A stretch of 64,000 nt of DNA from positions 496,001-560,000 of the forward strand of contig NZ_LWKZ01000023.1 in the NCBI RefSeq assembly GCF_001905005.1. Reading direction: 5' to 3'. The notes under the pieces are model-generated. The model saw nothing but the letters and a program-made list of their open reading frames with translations, ran no database searches and was not told where the DNA came from. Below are positions 28,555 through 37,318 of the stretch, piece after piece. The stretch comes from Streptomyces sp. CB02923. Lineage in GTDB: Bacteria > Actinomycetota > Actinomycetes > Streptomycetales > Streptomycetaceae. Position 1 is the stretch's first letter. Each line of letters opens with the position of its first letter. Position numbers and translations under genes: made by a program.

Positions 28555-30195
28555 ATGGAGCGCCTGCGGGGACCCTCGCCGCTGGAGAACACCGCCGCCC
28601 GCCACCCGGCACCGCTCGGCCCCGCCCACCGCGACGGCCTCGGCCCCGGCACCGCCGACCGCGTGTGGGACGTCTGCGTCATCGGCAGCGGCGCCAGCGG
28701 CGCGGTGGCCGCCGACCGCCTGGTCCGCCAGGGCCTCGACGTCCTCATGATCGAGGAGGGCTTCCGGCTCGCCCCCCACGTCGGCCTCGACGAGGCCGAG
28801 TCCCTGAGCCGACAGGCCCTCGCCCGCGACGACGAGGGCAACTGGACCGACGAGGGCTGGCCCTGGACCACCTCCAACCTCGGCGGCGGCACCGTCTACT
28901 ACGGAGGCGCCTCCTTCCGCTACCGGCCCTTCGACTTCGACCCCGGCGAACTCGTCCACACCGACGGCGTGGACGTCCGCTGGCCCTACACCCTCGCCGA
29001 CCTCGCGCCGTACTACGAAGTGCTGGAACGCCGCCTCGGCGTGTGCGGCGGCGACGCGCCGGGCGCCGCCCGCGGCAGCCGCCACAGCCGGGGCCCCGCC
29101 CACCAGCCGTCCCCGGCCGCCCGCGTCCTGCGCGCGGCGGGCGAATCCCTCGGCTACCGGCCCTTTCCGACCCCCCTGGCCATCAACCGCGACGCCCACG
29201 ACGGCCGGGCGGCCTGCAACCGCGACTCCCTGTGCGTCAGCCACCTGTGCCCCACGGGCGCCAAGGGCGACGTCGTCTCGGTCTTCCTCGCCCCCCTCGC
29301 CGCCCACCCCAACTTCGCCCTGCGCACCGGGGTCCGCGCCCTGCGCCTGGAACAGGACCGCTCCGGCGAGGCCGCCGCGGTCAGCTGCCTGGACCGGCAG
29401 ACGGGCCAGGCGCACAGGGTGCGTGCCCGCGTCTTCGTCGTGGCCTGCAACGCCATCCAGAGCGCCGCTCTGCTGCTGCGCTCCCGTACCCCGTACTCAC
29501 CCGACGGCGTCGGCAACCACTCCCGGATGGTCGGCCGCGGACTGTGCATGAAGCTCAGCGAGTACGTGAGCGGCACGGTGGACGCCGAGCCCGCGGTCCT
29601 CGCGGACCCCCGCACCAACACCGGGCCCTTCTCCACCGTGGCCTTCCTCGACCACTACCTCGACGCCGACTGCCCCGGCGGCTTCGGCGGTCTCATCTAC
29701 GAGTCCAAGCGCGACCAGCGGCACAAACTCGTCCACGACGCCCTGGAACTGCGGGTCGAGACGATCCTCGCCGACCACCCCAGCCTCGACAACCGCGTGG
29801 GCCTGTCCGGCCGCCTCGACGAGGACGGCATGCCGGCCGTGGTCATCGACTACACGCCCGACCCCCGCGACCTGGACCGGCTGCGCTACATGACCGGACG
29901 CTGCGAACGCCTGCTGCACACGGCCGGCGCCCGCGGCATCCGCCGCAAGCGCACCGGCTTCGCCCAGGGCAGCTCCCACCTGCACGGCACCTGCCGGGCG
30001 GGCCACGACCCGGCCCGCTCCGTGGTGGACGCCTGGGGACGGGTCCACTCGGCGGACAACGTCTACATCGTGGACGGCAGCTTCATGCCGTACCCGGGTG
30101 GCCTCAACCCCACCCTCACCATCCAGGCCCACGCCCTGCGCACCAGCAGGGCCATCGCCTCCCACCTGGCGGCCGACCGCGCCGCCCATGTGTGA
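28555..30195 (+). CDS. livQ: GMC-type FAD oxidoreductase, 6'-/6'''-hydroxyl dehydrogenase
   Basis: The 546-aa protein has an FAD-binding Rossmann loop VIGSGASGAVAADRL near residue 43 and the GMC C-terminal signature (GTCRAGHDP, VYIVDGSFMP, NPTLTIQAHA). In neomycin-type pathways NeoQ/BtrQ oxidises the C6' hydroxyl of paromamine, and in neomycin later the C6''' hydroxyl, to an aldehyde for transamination by NeoB/BtrB. Lividomycin and paromomycin keep 6'-OH on ring I but carry an amino group on ring IV, so here the C6''' position is the expected main target. Ribosome-binding site GAAAGG. livN follows after 27 bp. Confidence 0.87.
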   Translation: MERLRGPSPLENTAARHPAPLGPAHRDGLGPGTADRVWDVCVIGSGASGAVAADRLVRQGLDVLMIEEGFRLAPHVGLDEAESLSRQALARDDEGNWTDEGWPWTTSNLGGGTVYYGGASFRYRPFDFDPGELVHTDGVDVRWPYTLADLAPYYEVLERRLGVCGGDAPGAARGSRHSRGPAHQPSPAARVLRAAGESLGYRPFPTPLAINRDAHDGRAACNRDSLCVSHLCPTGAKGDVVSVFLAPLAAHPNFALRTGVRALRLEQDRSGEAAAVSCLDRQTGQAHRVRARVFVVACNAIQSAALLLRSRTPYSPDGVGNHSRMVGRGLCMKLSEYVSGTVDAEPAVLADPRTNTGPFSTVAFLDHYLDADCPGGFGGLIYESKRDQRHKLVHDALELRVETILADHPSLDNRVGLSGRLDEDGMPAVVIDYTPDPRDLDRLRYMTGRCERLLHTAGARGIRRKRTGFAQGSSHLHGTCRAGHDPARSVVDAWGRVHSADNVYIVDGSFMPYPGGLNPTLTIQAHALRTSRAIASHLAADRAAHV

Positions 30196-30222
30196 CCCGG
30201 CACGCAAGAGGAGACACGGATC

Positions 30223-31122
30223 ATGGACACACCTGTCGTCTGGCCGCCGCGCACGCGGCGCATCCGCACCTACCGCAACATCGTCATCGACGGCGCCTGC
30301 AACCTGCGCTGCACCTACTGCGAAGTCAAGGCCATCAAGGTCGACCAGGTCGCCACCAACGCCTCCCTGGACAAGATCTTCGAGCGGTACGAGCCCGGCA
30401 ACACGCTCTTCCGCGTGGAGTCCAACGGCGAGATCGCCCTGTACCCCAAGATCCTCGACCACCTCCAGGGCCGCGCCGCCGACGGCTGGCACATCGAGGT
30501 GCTGAGCAACGGCACCCGCCTGCCGCGCTGCCTGAAGGGCCGCGAGAACCTGATGTGGGTCTTCTCCGTCGACGGCCACACCGCCCGGATGAACGCCAAA
30601 CGCGGCATGTCCCAGGAACAGGTCGACCGCATCCTGGACACCGCCGTCGAGCTGGGCGCCGAACTCCAGATGGTCTACCACGACCAGAGCCTGGAGGAGG
30701 TCAACGAGTTCATCGACCTGCTGTCCGCCCGCAACTACACCGGCCTGCTGCACTTCATGCCGCTGCTGGCCTTCAAGGGCCGCCCGCTGACCGTCAACCT
30801 GCGCTACGAGGACCTGCACCCCGCCCCGTTCCTCGCCCCGTCCGAGTACTTCCGCCGCTGGAACCACATCTTCGAGACCGGCAAGCGCGACGCGGTCTGC
30901 GACCAGATCTCCAACGGCTACAACTACTCGGTCTCCGACGACCGCATCGAGATGGTCAAGTGCGACTGCTACTCGGTCCCCAAGCACCTCTACCACGACT
31001 TCGGTGACATACGGGAGTTCGACAACTGGCCCTGCGGCACCTGCATCGCCAACCAGGAGTTCAACAACTCCCGCCCGCGCATGCAGGTCCCCGAGGGCCG
31101 GATAACCCTGCCCCTCGTATGA
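30223..31122 (+). CDS. livN: Radical SAM epimerase, NeoN type
   Basis: The 299-aa protein has the canonical radical SAM CX3CX2C motif CNLRCTYC (C26, C30, C33). C-terminal cysteines at 226, 247, 249, 271 and 274 suit an auxiliary cluster and proton/hydrogen relay. In NeoN, the C5''' epimerase of neomycin C to neomycin B, Cys249 is the reported hydrogen-atom donor; a cysteine stands at exactly residue 249 here (motif KCDCYS). It therefore probably inverts C5''' of ring IV, giving the L-ido configuration. BtrN-type dehydrogenase activity is unlikely because LivE is present. Ribosome-binding site AAGAGGAGA; its stop overlaps livP. Confidence 0.88.
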   Translation: MDTPVVWPPRTRRIRTYRNIVIDGACNLRCTYCEVKAIKVDQVATNASLDKIFERYEPGNTLFRVESNGEIALYPKILDHLQGRAADGWHIEVLSNGTRLPRCLKGRENLMWVFSVDGHTARMNAKRGMSQEQVDRILDTAVELGAELQMVYHDQSLEEVNEFIDLLSARNYTGLLHFMPLLAFKGRPLTVNLRYEDLHPAPFLAPSEYFRRWNHIFETGKRDAVCDQISNGYNYSVSDDRIEMVKCDCYSVPKHLYHDFGDIREFDNWPCGTCIANQEFNNSRPRMQVPEGRITLPLV

Positions 31123-31808
31123 GCACCGCACAGCGGTTCGTGCTGGTGCGCCACGCCCAGGCCGCCGTCAACATCCTCGGCGACGACGACCTCATGACCG
31201 CCCACGACACCGACGCCGACCTCACACCGCTGGGGGAGGAGCAGGCACGGGCGCTCGCCGGCCACCTGGCGGGCGACCGTGCCGCCTGGCCCGGACCGCC
31301 CGGCGCGGACGCCTACCGCCTCTACACCAGCCCCCAGCGGCGCGCCCGGCGCACGGCCGAGCCGCTGGCCCGCCTCCTGGGCCTGGCCGCCGTCACCGAC
31401 CCGCTGCTGGCCGAGGCGCACTCCCCGCCCCGCTTCCCGCGACCCCTGCGGGTACGGGAGTGGGACGCCGTCCTGGAAGAGCGGCTGCGCCGCACCGACG
31501 CGGAGATCGCCGGTGTCGAGAGCTGGACGGCGCAGCGCGCCCGGGTCCGGCGGTTCCTGCGCGAACGCTGCGGGGACCGGCCGGGCGCGGGCTTCGTGCT
31601 GGTCTCGCACGCCGAGACCATCCAGGCACTGCTGCTGGAACTCCTGGGCCTGGACGACTCCGTCCTGCTCGCGGCCCGCTTCAAGGTCAGCAACACCGGC
31701 GTGTTCATCGTCGACAGGACCGTGGACGCCCCCACGGACGGAACGGAGCAGCCATGCGGCTACCTGGTCGTGGCCAACTCGAAGACGCACCTGGCCCGGA
31801 CGGCGTGA
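31119..31808 (+). CDS. livP: Histidine phosphatase, phosphoribosyl-intermediate phosphatase
   Basis: The 229-aa protein is a histidine phosphatase of the phosphoglycerate mutase branch: VLVRHAQAAVN at the N-terminus carries the phosphohistidine, and LVSHAETIQALL the second histidine. In the butirosin pathway BtrP removes the phosphate of 5''-phosphoribostamycin after the phosphoribosyltransferase BtrL acts; the LivL/LivP pair here suits the same job. Its ATG overlaps the livN stop (ATGA) and its TGA overlaps the livF GTG, so N-P-F-D form a tightly coupled block. Confidence 0.85.
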   Translation: MSTAQRFVLVRHAQAAVNILGDDDLMTAHDTDADLTPLGEEQARALAGHLAGDRAAWPGPPGADAYRLYTSPQRRARRTAEPLARLLGLAAVTDPLLAEAHSPPRFPRPLRVREWDAVLEERLRRTDAEIAGVESWTAQRARVRRFLRERCGDRPGAGFVLVSHAETIQALLLELLGLDDSVLLAARFKVSNTGVFIVDRTVDAPTDGTEQPCGYLVVANSKTHLARTA

Positions 31809-32887
31809 GCGGCGCACCGGAGCCCGGCCGGGCGACCGGCTCGTCGCCGGACGCCCCCCGTGCCCTGTTCGAGATCTACGACGAGGGCTTCGCCTGCGAC
31901 ACCTGGGGCGGCGTGGAGACCGCCCTGTGGAGCCTGGCCGAAGGGCTGCGCGCCCTCGGCGTGCAGGCCGACTTCTACCCCTCCTCACAGGGGACCGACC
32001 TCGAAGCGCTCGCCGGGCGGGTGGCCCGGGAGCGGACCGACGCGGTCTTCCCGCTGGTGGAGAGCGCCCTGTTCCGCGGCGACCGGTGGCGCCGACTTCC
32101 CGCGCTGCACCGGCGCGTGGTCCGTATCTGGCACGACGTCAGCCACCTGACGCCGGACCTCACCACCCCACCGCCATGTCCGGCGCACACCCCCGGCACG
32201 GCACCGGACCCGGACGCCGGGTGCCCGGCCACCCCGGCCCACCCGGACGGGCCCATGCGCGAGGTCTTCCTGCGCGACCTGCCCTGGACCCGCTGTTTCC
32301 CCGACCGCGCGTACATCCCCTGGGCCGCCGACCACCTGCCCGCCGAGGACCTGCGCGACATCCGCGGGCCCGTCGTCATCCAGCTCGGCAAGACACCCGT
32401 CGAGGACGCCGAACGCTGTCTGACCCGGCTCCTGGAGGCCCGGTTGCCGGTCCGGGCGGTGTTCGCCACCTGGTCCCGGCAGGGCCGGGCCGCCCGGGAC
32501 CTGGTCCACGAACGGGCCGCGTCCGGCGATATCGAGGTGTTCGACACCTACGACATCCGCACCGACTGGAAACGGGTGTACGGGGGAGCGCGGCTGTTCG
32601 TGCTGCCCTCCGTCTTCCACGAGACCTTCAACTTCGCCGCGGCCGAGGCCGTCCAGCTCGGACTGCCCGTCGCGACCCTCGCCGACTGCGGGGCCCTGCC
32701 CGGCTTCGCGTCGCTGACCGCCGCCACCGTCGAGGACCTGATGGACCGGGTCGTCACGGACGGCGCGTCGGTCCGCCCCCGGCCGCGCTCGCGGACCGGC
32801 TGGGACGAGGTCGCCCGGCACTACGCGCGGCTCATCACCACGACCGGGGACCGCGCCCGGCACGAGGAGGCGGCATGCCGGACCTGA
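31805..32887 (+). CDS. livF: GT4 glycosyltransferase for the fourth ring
   Basis: The 360-aa protein is a compact GT4-like enzyme. It opens with ALFEIYDEGFACDTWGGVETA and has the E-x7-E donor motif in HETFNFAAAEAVQLGLPV. By cluster position and analogy with NeoF it adds a second GlcNAc, onto the ribose of the ribostamycin-like pseudotrisaccharide; LivD would then deacetylate it. I chose the GTG that overlaps the livP stop (GTGA). An in-frame ATG about 50 bp earlier would overlap livP more deeply. The 3' end overlaps livD by 13 bp. Confidence 0.8.
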   Translation: MSGAPEPGRATGSSPDAPRALFEIYDEGFACDTWGGVETALWSLAEGLRALGVQADFYPSSQGTDLEALAGRVARERTDAVFPLVESALFRGDRWRRLPALHRRVVRIWHDVSHLTPDLTTPPPCPAHTPGTAPDPDAGCPATPAHPDGPMREVFLRDLPWTRCFPDRAYIPWAADHLPAEDLRDIRGPVVIQLGKTPVEDAERCLTRLLEARLPVRAVFATWSRQGRAARDLVHERAASGDIEVFDTYDIRTDWKRVYGGARLFVLPSVFHETFNFAAAEAVQLGLPVATLADCGALPGFASLTAATVEDLMDRVVTDGASVRPRPRSRTGWDEVARHYARLITTTGDRARHEEAACRT

Positions 32888-33633
32888 TCACCGAACTGCG
32901 CACCCACCGCACCCTGCTGATCGCCCCGCACCCGGACGACGTGGCCTACTCCTGCGGCGGCGCGCTCGCGGCCTGCGCCGGAGCCGCGCAGGCCGTCCTG
33001 CTGACCGTCTTCACCCGCTCCGCCTGGGCGCTGCCCAAGCGGCTGCGCGCGGCGGGCCCGGCGGTGATCAGCGCCCGGAGGCAGGAGGAGGAACTGCGGT
33101 ACTGCCGTGCCCGGGGGCTGGAACGCTACGTACCGCTGGGCCTGGACGACGCGAGCCTGCGCGGCTACGACGACGACACGGAGATGACGGCGGACCCGGC
33201 GGCCGATCCGGCCCGCGAGCGGGTCGCCCAAGTGATCGCGGAGGCCGTCCGCGACCTGCGGCCCGGCCTCCTGCTGGCCCCCGCCGCAGTCGGCGGGCAC
33301 GTCGACCACCGCCTGGTGCACGACGCCGTACGGGATTCGGCACACGACGGCGTACGGCGGCTCTACTACGAGGACCTGCCCTACGCCGCCCATCAGGCGT
33401 CCGCGGACCTGGAGAAGACCCTCACGGCGGAACGGAATCTCGTCCCCTACACGACCACCGACGTGGCGCACGTCTTCCAGGAGAAGGTGCGCGGCATGTA
33501 CATCTACGGCAGCCAGACGGACGAGGAGTGCGTACGCGAAGTGACCCTGCACGCACGGCGGACGGCCGGGACCGCACCCGGCGGCCGTGCCGAGCGGGTA
33601 TGGGCACCGGCCCCCGCCGGCCGGGCCCGGTGA
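32875..33633 (+). CDS. livD: PIG-L family N-acetyl-pseudosaccharide deacetylase
   Basis: The 252-aa protein shows the PIG-L/LmbE metal site: APHPDDVAYSCGG near residue 20 (His and Asp ligands) and GHVDHRLVHDAV near residue 140 (third His). NeoD/BtrD remove the 2'-N-acetyl group of N-acetylparomamine and, in neomycin, the acetyl group of the ring IV GlcNAc. The same dual use is expected here because both LivM and LivF deliver GlcNAc. It is the last gene of the rightward livE-livD run, with the convergent livL ending 53 bp later. Confidence 0.9.
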   Translation: MPDLITELRTHRTLLIAPHPDDVAYSCGGALAACAGAAQAVLLTVFTRSAWALPKRLRAAGPAVISARRQEEELRYCRARGLERYVPLGLDDASLRGYDDDTEMTADPAADPARERVAQVIAEAVRDLRPGLLLAPAAVGGHVDHRLVHDAVRDSAHDGVRRLYYEDLPYAAHQASADLEKTLTAERNLVPYTTTDVAHVFQEKVRGMYIYGSQTDEECVREVTLHARRTAGTAPGGRAERVWAPAPAGRAR

Positions 33634-33686
33634 ACGGCACGCGCCTCGCGGGCCGCCCCGGACCCGGCCGCCGTACGACGGCCGGG

Positions 33687-35615
33687 TCAGCGCAGCCCGG
33701 CCACGTAACGGGCCATGGCGTCCAGGTCCTCCCGGATGCGCAGCGCGGCGGCGGCATCCGGCGCGGGGCAGCGCCGCAGCCACGACTTCACGTTCCACCA
33801 CAGGGCCTCACCGGCCAGGTCCAGCGCGGCGTCCAGCAGCGGATCGTCGGCCAGGGCCGCGCGCAGCTCGTCCAGACACGCACCGTCCAGCCGGTTCTCG
33901 ACCACGAACGAGGCGATCTCGGACTCCAGCGGCCCGCCCCCGCCCCAGACCCAGTCCAGCCCGAACCGCCGCACGGACACCGGCTCGTACGCCCCGCCGG
34001 GCACCTTCACCCGCCAGTGCCAGCCCTGGTGCGAGTACGGCAGCGACGTCCGCAGCAAACGGCCCCGGATGCCGCCCAGCGCCGCCCGCCGGGGCAGATG
34101 CCGGTCGAGCCAGGCCCCGTCCACCGGCAGCGGCCCGGACAGCCGCTCCCGCAGCCGCCGCAGCGCGCCGTCCAGCCGCTCCCGGGGGTCGTGGACGACG
34201 GCCCCGTCCACCTCGCCCAGCCCGCCCAGGGACTCCAGCCCCCGCCAGTAGCGGACCACGGCCTCCAGCGCCCGGCGGCGCCACGGGCCGGACGGCCCGG
34301 CCAGCGCGGGACCCAGCGGGAGCAGGCCCGGCTCGTGCGCCGTGACGAGATAGCCGTCGACGTGGTGGCGCTCGGGCGGCAGGAACTCGCCCAGCGCGGC
34401 CAGGGACCGGGCACCCGCCGCGCCGTGCGGACCCGCACCGACGAACCGGAAGTGGTACGCGCCGCCCTCCCCGGCATCCGTGACGAGGGAGAACGGGCGG
34501 TTGCGCGGGCTGATGCGGCGCGGCCCCGGAGCGCCGTCCGCCTCCGCGGAGGAGCTTGTCGGCGTGCCGTAGCGCTCGTGGAACGGACTGCCGAAGGGGA
34601 CCGGCCGGTAGTGCGGCCCGTCGGCGGGGAGGACACCGAGCGCCTCGGCGCGGGCCGTCAGCCGGTCCGCGTCGGCAGGGGCGAGCAACTGCCACAGCCG
34701 GGGCGGCGCGGCACGCACCGGCGAGGTCTCCACGACGGGCCGCAGCCCGTCGCCGTCCGGGCGGTACACGCGCCCCGGCGAGGCGAACACGAAGTCGCGC
34801 ACGGCCGGGAAGCGCCGCCGCAGGGCGTCGCACACGGCACGGGCGGTGTTCCCGGTGTCCGGCTGGTCGTCCACGGCGACGACGGTAGTCCCCGGGGGCA
34901 GCTCCGTCGGCAGCCGACCGGTCTCGGCCGGTACGAGTTCGGCGCGCCCCGCCCGGCGCAGCGGCCGCAGCGTGGTCCAGGCGGCGGCCTGGCGCCCCTG
35001 AGCGGCGACGGCCGCCGCCCACAGGGGAGCCAGGTAGGAGCCGCCCGTACGCACCCCCACCACGAACACCGGCCCCGCGGGCGCCGTTTCGCGCAGCCAC
35101 GCGGTGGCCTGGGCGTGGACCGGCGGCAGGTCGGCGAGGTCGTACGCATAACACTCGGGTGTCTTCCAGTCCGACGCGTGCCGCAGCAGTGCTTCGGTCG
35201 CCGCGTCGTCCCGGGCCGCCCCGGAACGCCACAGTGCGGCGGTCTGCGCCACGGCGGAGGCCATGGCGTGCCGGAGGAAGGCGTCCCGGGGCATGGGGGC
35301 GTCCTGCCCTGGCCCGGCCGCGACGGCCCGCGCCAGAGTCAGACATGCCCGGCGGACCTCGGCCAGGAGCGTGTGCGCCGCCGCCGGTGCGGTCCGGCAC
35401 GCGGCCGTGTCCGCGAGGATCTGCTCGATGAAGCAGGCGCAGGCGTACCGGGCCTCCGCGCCGCCGTCCCGCACGGTGTGCTCCAGGAACGCCCGGTGCA
35501 GCGGCGGCAGTCCGGGCGGCGCGGCCCCGCCGTCCGGCCGCGGGACGCCGCCGTCCGCCCCGGAGAACGCCGGAGTGCTGCCTCCGCAGGTGAACCGCTC
35601 GTCGGTGGTCCGCAC
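33687..35615 (-). CDS. livL: Phosphoribosyltransferase-containing protein, LivL/BtrL type
   Basis: The 642-aa protein has a PRPP-binding motif VVAVDDQPDTGNTARAV at about residues 240-256, the type I phosphoribosyltransferase loop, preceded by a helical region with many charged residues. The C-terminal ~300 residues (from HHVDGYLVTAHEPGLLPLG) form a separate domain I do not recognise. In butirosin biosynthesis BtrL transfers phosphoribose from PRPP to neamine; LivL would do so for paromamine, with LivP removing the phosphate. The GTG start has an excellent GGAGGAG ribosome-binding site; the longer frame to 35723 is less likely. It runs opposite to the other liv genes and is divergent from livB. 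Confidence 0.8.
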   Translation of the reverse strand: MRTTDERFTCGGSTPAFSGADGGVPRPDGGAAPPGLPPLHRAFLEHTVRDGGAEARYACACFIEQILADTAACRTAPAAAHTLLAEVRRACLTLARAVAAGPGQDAPMPRDAFLRHAMASAVAQTAALWRSGAARDDAATEALLRHASDWKTPECYAYDLADLPPVHAQATAWLRETAPAGPVFVVGVRTGGSYLAPLWAAAVAAQGRQAAAWTTLRPLRRAGRAELVPAETGRLPTELPPGTTVVAVDDQPDTGNTARAVCDALRRRFPAVRDFVFASPGRVYRPDGDGLRPVVETSPVRAAPPRLWQLLAPADADRLTARAEALGVLPADGPHYRPVPFGSPFHERYGTPTSSSAEADGAPGPRRISPRNRPFSLVTDAGEGGAYHFRFVGAGPHGAAGARSLAALGEFLPPERHHVDGYLVTAHEPGLLPLGPALAGPSGPWRRRALEAVVRYWRGLESLGGLGEVDGAVVHDPRERLDGALRRLRERLSGPLPVDGAWLDRHLPRRAALGGIRGRLLRTSLPYSHQGWHWRVKVPGGAYEPVSVRRFGLDWVWGGGGPLESEIASFVVENRLDGACLDELRAALADDPLLDAALDLAGEALWWNVKSWLRRCPAPDAAAALRIREDLDAMARYVAGLR

Positions 35616-35779
35616 GATTTCTCCTCCGCTTTCTCTCCCCGGCCCTCGATTCCGACTCGCGGTTTCCGGAGTTCTGCTTTCCGGCCTTTTGCTCTTCGGT
35701 ACCTTTCGCGGCCGTTGGGCCATGACTGTGTCCGTGGCACCGACCTCCGATCAACAGCACGCCTGGAAAAGGAACAACA
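35616..35779. promoter_or_regulatory. Divergent promoter region of livL and livB
   Basis: These 164 bp separate two divergent starts and contain AT-richer blocks near 35660-35710 and 35745-35780. No unmistakable -35/-10 pair is visible. Confidence 0.45.
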
Positions 35780-37030
35780 ATGACGCGAAATTCCTCCACG
35801 CTGGCCGAAAGGCCGACCTGCCCCAAGGACGCGGAAGGCAATCCCCGGATATTCACGGCGGCACGCGGCGCCCGGCTCACCGACAGCGCGGGGAAGGAGT
35901 GGATCGACTTCGACAACGCCCGGGGTTCGGTCGTCCTGGGCCACGGGGACCCCGAGATCGCGGAGGCGGTCGCCCGCGCCGCCACCGGCGCGGCCGGCAC
36001 CACCACCGGCTGGAGCCCGCTGCTCGACACCGTCACCGGCCGGCTGCTCGCCCTGTGCGGCGGCGAGGTCGTCGGCCTCTTCCGCACCGGCACCTCGGCC
36101 GTGCGCGCGGCCGTGCTGGCGGTACGCGAATCCGTCGGCCGGCCCCTGGTCCTGAGCTCCGGCTACCACGGGTACGACCCCATGTGGTACCCGCCGCGGA
36201 CCCCGTTGGAGCCCAACGCGGACGGCATCGTCGACTTCTTCTACGACCTCGACCTGCTGGCCGGACTGCTGCGCGACCGCGACCGGGTCGCCGCCGTGGT
36301 CCTCTCGCCCGACCACATGCACCTGACGCCGAGCTGGTACGCACGGGCACGCGCCCTGCTCGCCGACGCGGACGTCCCGGTGATCGTGGACGAGGTCAAG
36401 GTGGGCCTGCGCTACGGCCCGGGACTGTCCACGGCGGACCTGCTGGACGCCGACGTGTGGGTGGTCGCCAAGGGCATGGCCAACGGGTACCCGACGGCCG
36501 CGGTCGGCGGCTCGCGCACCCTGCTCAAGCCGCTGCGGGAGGTGTCCTTCACCTCCTTCTTCGAGCCCACCGTCCTGGCCGCGGCCGACCGTACCCTCGC
36601 CCGCGTGGCCACCGGCGCCCCCCAGCGGACCGTGCGCGAGGCGGGCGAGCGCTTCCTCGCCCACGCCCGCAAGGCCCTCGCCGGAGCCGGGCTGCCGGTG
36701 GAACTCGCAGGTGACGGTTCCTTCTTCCAGTTCGTGGCCGCCACGCGGGAGCTGGAGAAGGCGCTGTGGCGGGCGGCGGAGGACGAGGGACTGCTGTTCT
36801 ACCGGGGCGACAACCAGGCCGTCTCCGAGGCGTTCGGACCGGACGTCCTGGACGACGCCGAGGCCCGCTTCACCCGCGTCTGCGACCGGCTGGCGCCCTA
36901 CGCCTCGGACGTCCGGGTGAGCGAGGAGGCCCGCTACCAGGCGGCCTGGAACGTCATCGACGGGCTGCGCGACGCCGAGCGCGACGACCGGACCACCCGG
37001 GAGTGGATCAGCCGCCTCCTGGACGACTGA
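35780..37030 (+). CDS. livB: Class III PLP aminotransferase, 6'-/6'''-amino transfer
   Basis: The 416-aa protein resembles glutamate-1-semialdehyde aminotransferase. VIVDEVKVGLRYG carries the PLP-contacting Asp, and VVAKGMANGYPTAAVGG the Schiff-base lysine. NeoB/BtrB use it to aminate the 6'-aldehyde formed by NeoQ/BtrQ, and NeoB also acts on C6'''. In a lividomycin/paromomycin-type pathway the ring IV position is the expected substrate. Ribosome-binding site AAAAGGA. The stop faces the convergent phosphatase gene across a hairpin terminator. Confidence 0.88.
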   Translation: MTRNSSTLAERPTCPKDAEGNPRIFTAARGARLTDSAGKEWIDFDNARGSVVLGHGDPEIAEAVARAATGAAGTTTGWSPLLDTVTGRLLALCGGEVVGLFRTGTSAVRAAVLAVRESVGRPLVLSSGYHGYDPMWYPPRTPLEPNADGIVDFFYDLDLLAGLLRDRDRVAAVVLSPDHMHLTPSWYARARALLADADVPVIVDEVKVGLRYGPGLSTADLLDADVWVVAKGMANGYPTAAVGGSRTLLKPLREVSFTSFFEPTVLAAADRTLARVATGAPQRTVREAGERFLAHARKALAGAGLPVELAGDGSFFQFVAATRELEKALWRAAEDEGLLFYRGDNQAVSEAFGPDVLDDAEARFTRVCDRLAPYASDVRVSEEARYQAAWNVIDGLRDAERDDRTTREWISRLLDD

Positions 37031-37247
37031 CGGGCCGGGAAAGGGAATCGGCGCGTATTCCCCACGGGTCCACCGGACGGGCCGACGGGAATTCTCCGGA
37101 ACAGCGGGAACGTATCGGGTGCCCCGTTCCGTGAATCCGTCGGCCCGTTTCCTCGGCCTGCCGTGAAATGTCTCGGCAGCCCGTTCCCGGGCCGCCGGAT
37201 TCTTCCGTCGTGAGGCAAGGGGCAATCACCCGGCAGGCGACCCGGGA

Positions 37248-37298
37248 ACGCGGTGGAAGCCATTTCTGGCACGTCCCGGGAAACGGCCTCCACCGCGT
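37248..37298. terminator. Bidirectional terminator between livB and the phosphatase gene
   Basis: acgcggtggaagcc (37248-37261) pairs with ggcctccaccgcgt (37285-37298), 13 of 14 positions, across a 23-nt loop. It sits between two convergent stops. Confidence 0.65.
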
Positions 37299-37318
37299 CG
37301 TGGTGTGCCCGGCCGCGC

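Noticed and set aside
30223..31122. BtrN-type radical SAM dehydrogenase for 2-deoxy-scyllo-inosamine
   Set aside because: A zinc dehydrogenase (LivE) already fills that step, and the cysteine at 249 fits the NeoN epimerase.
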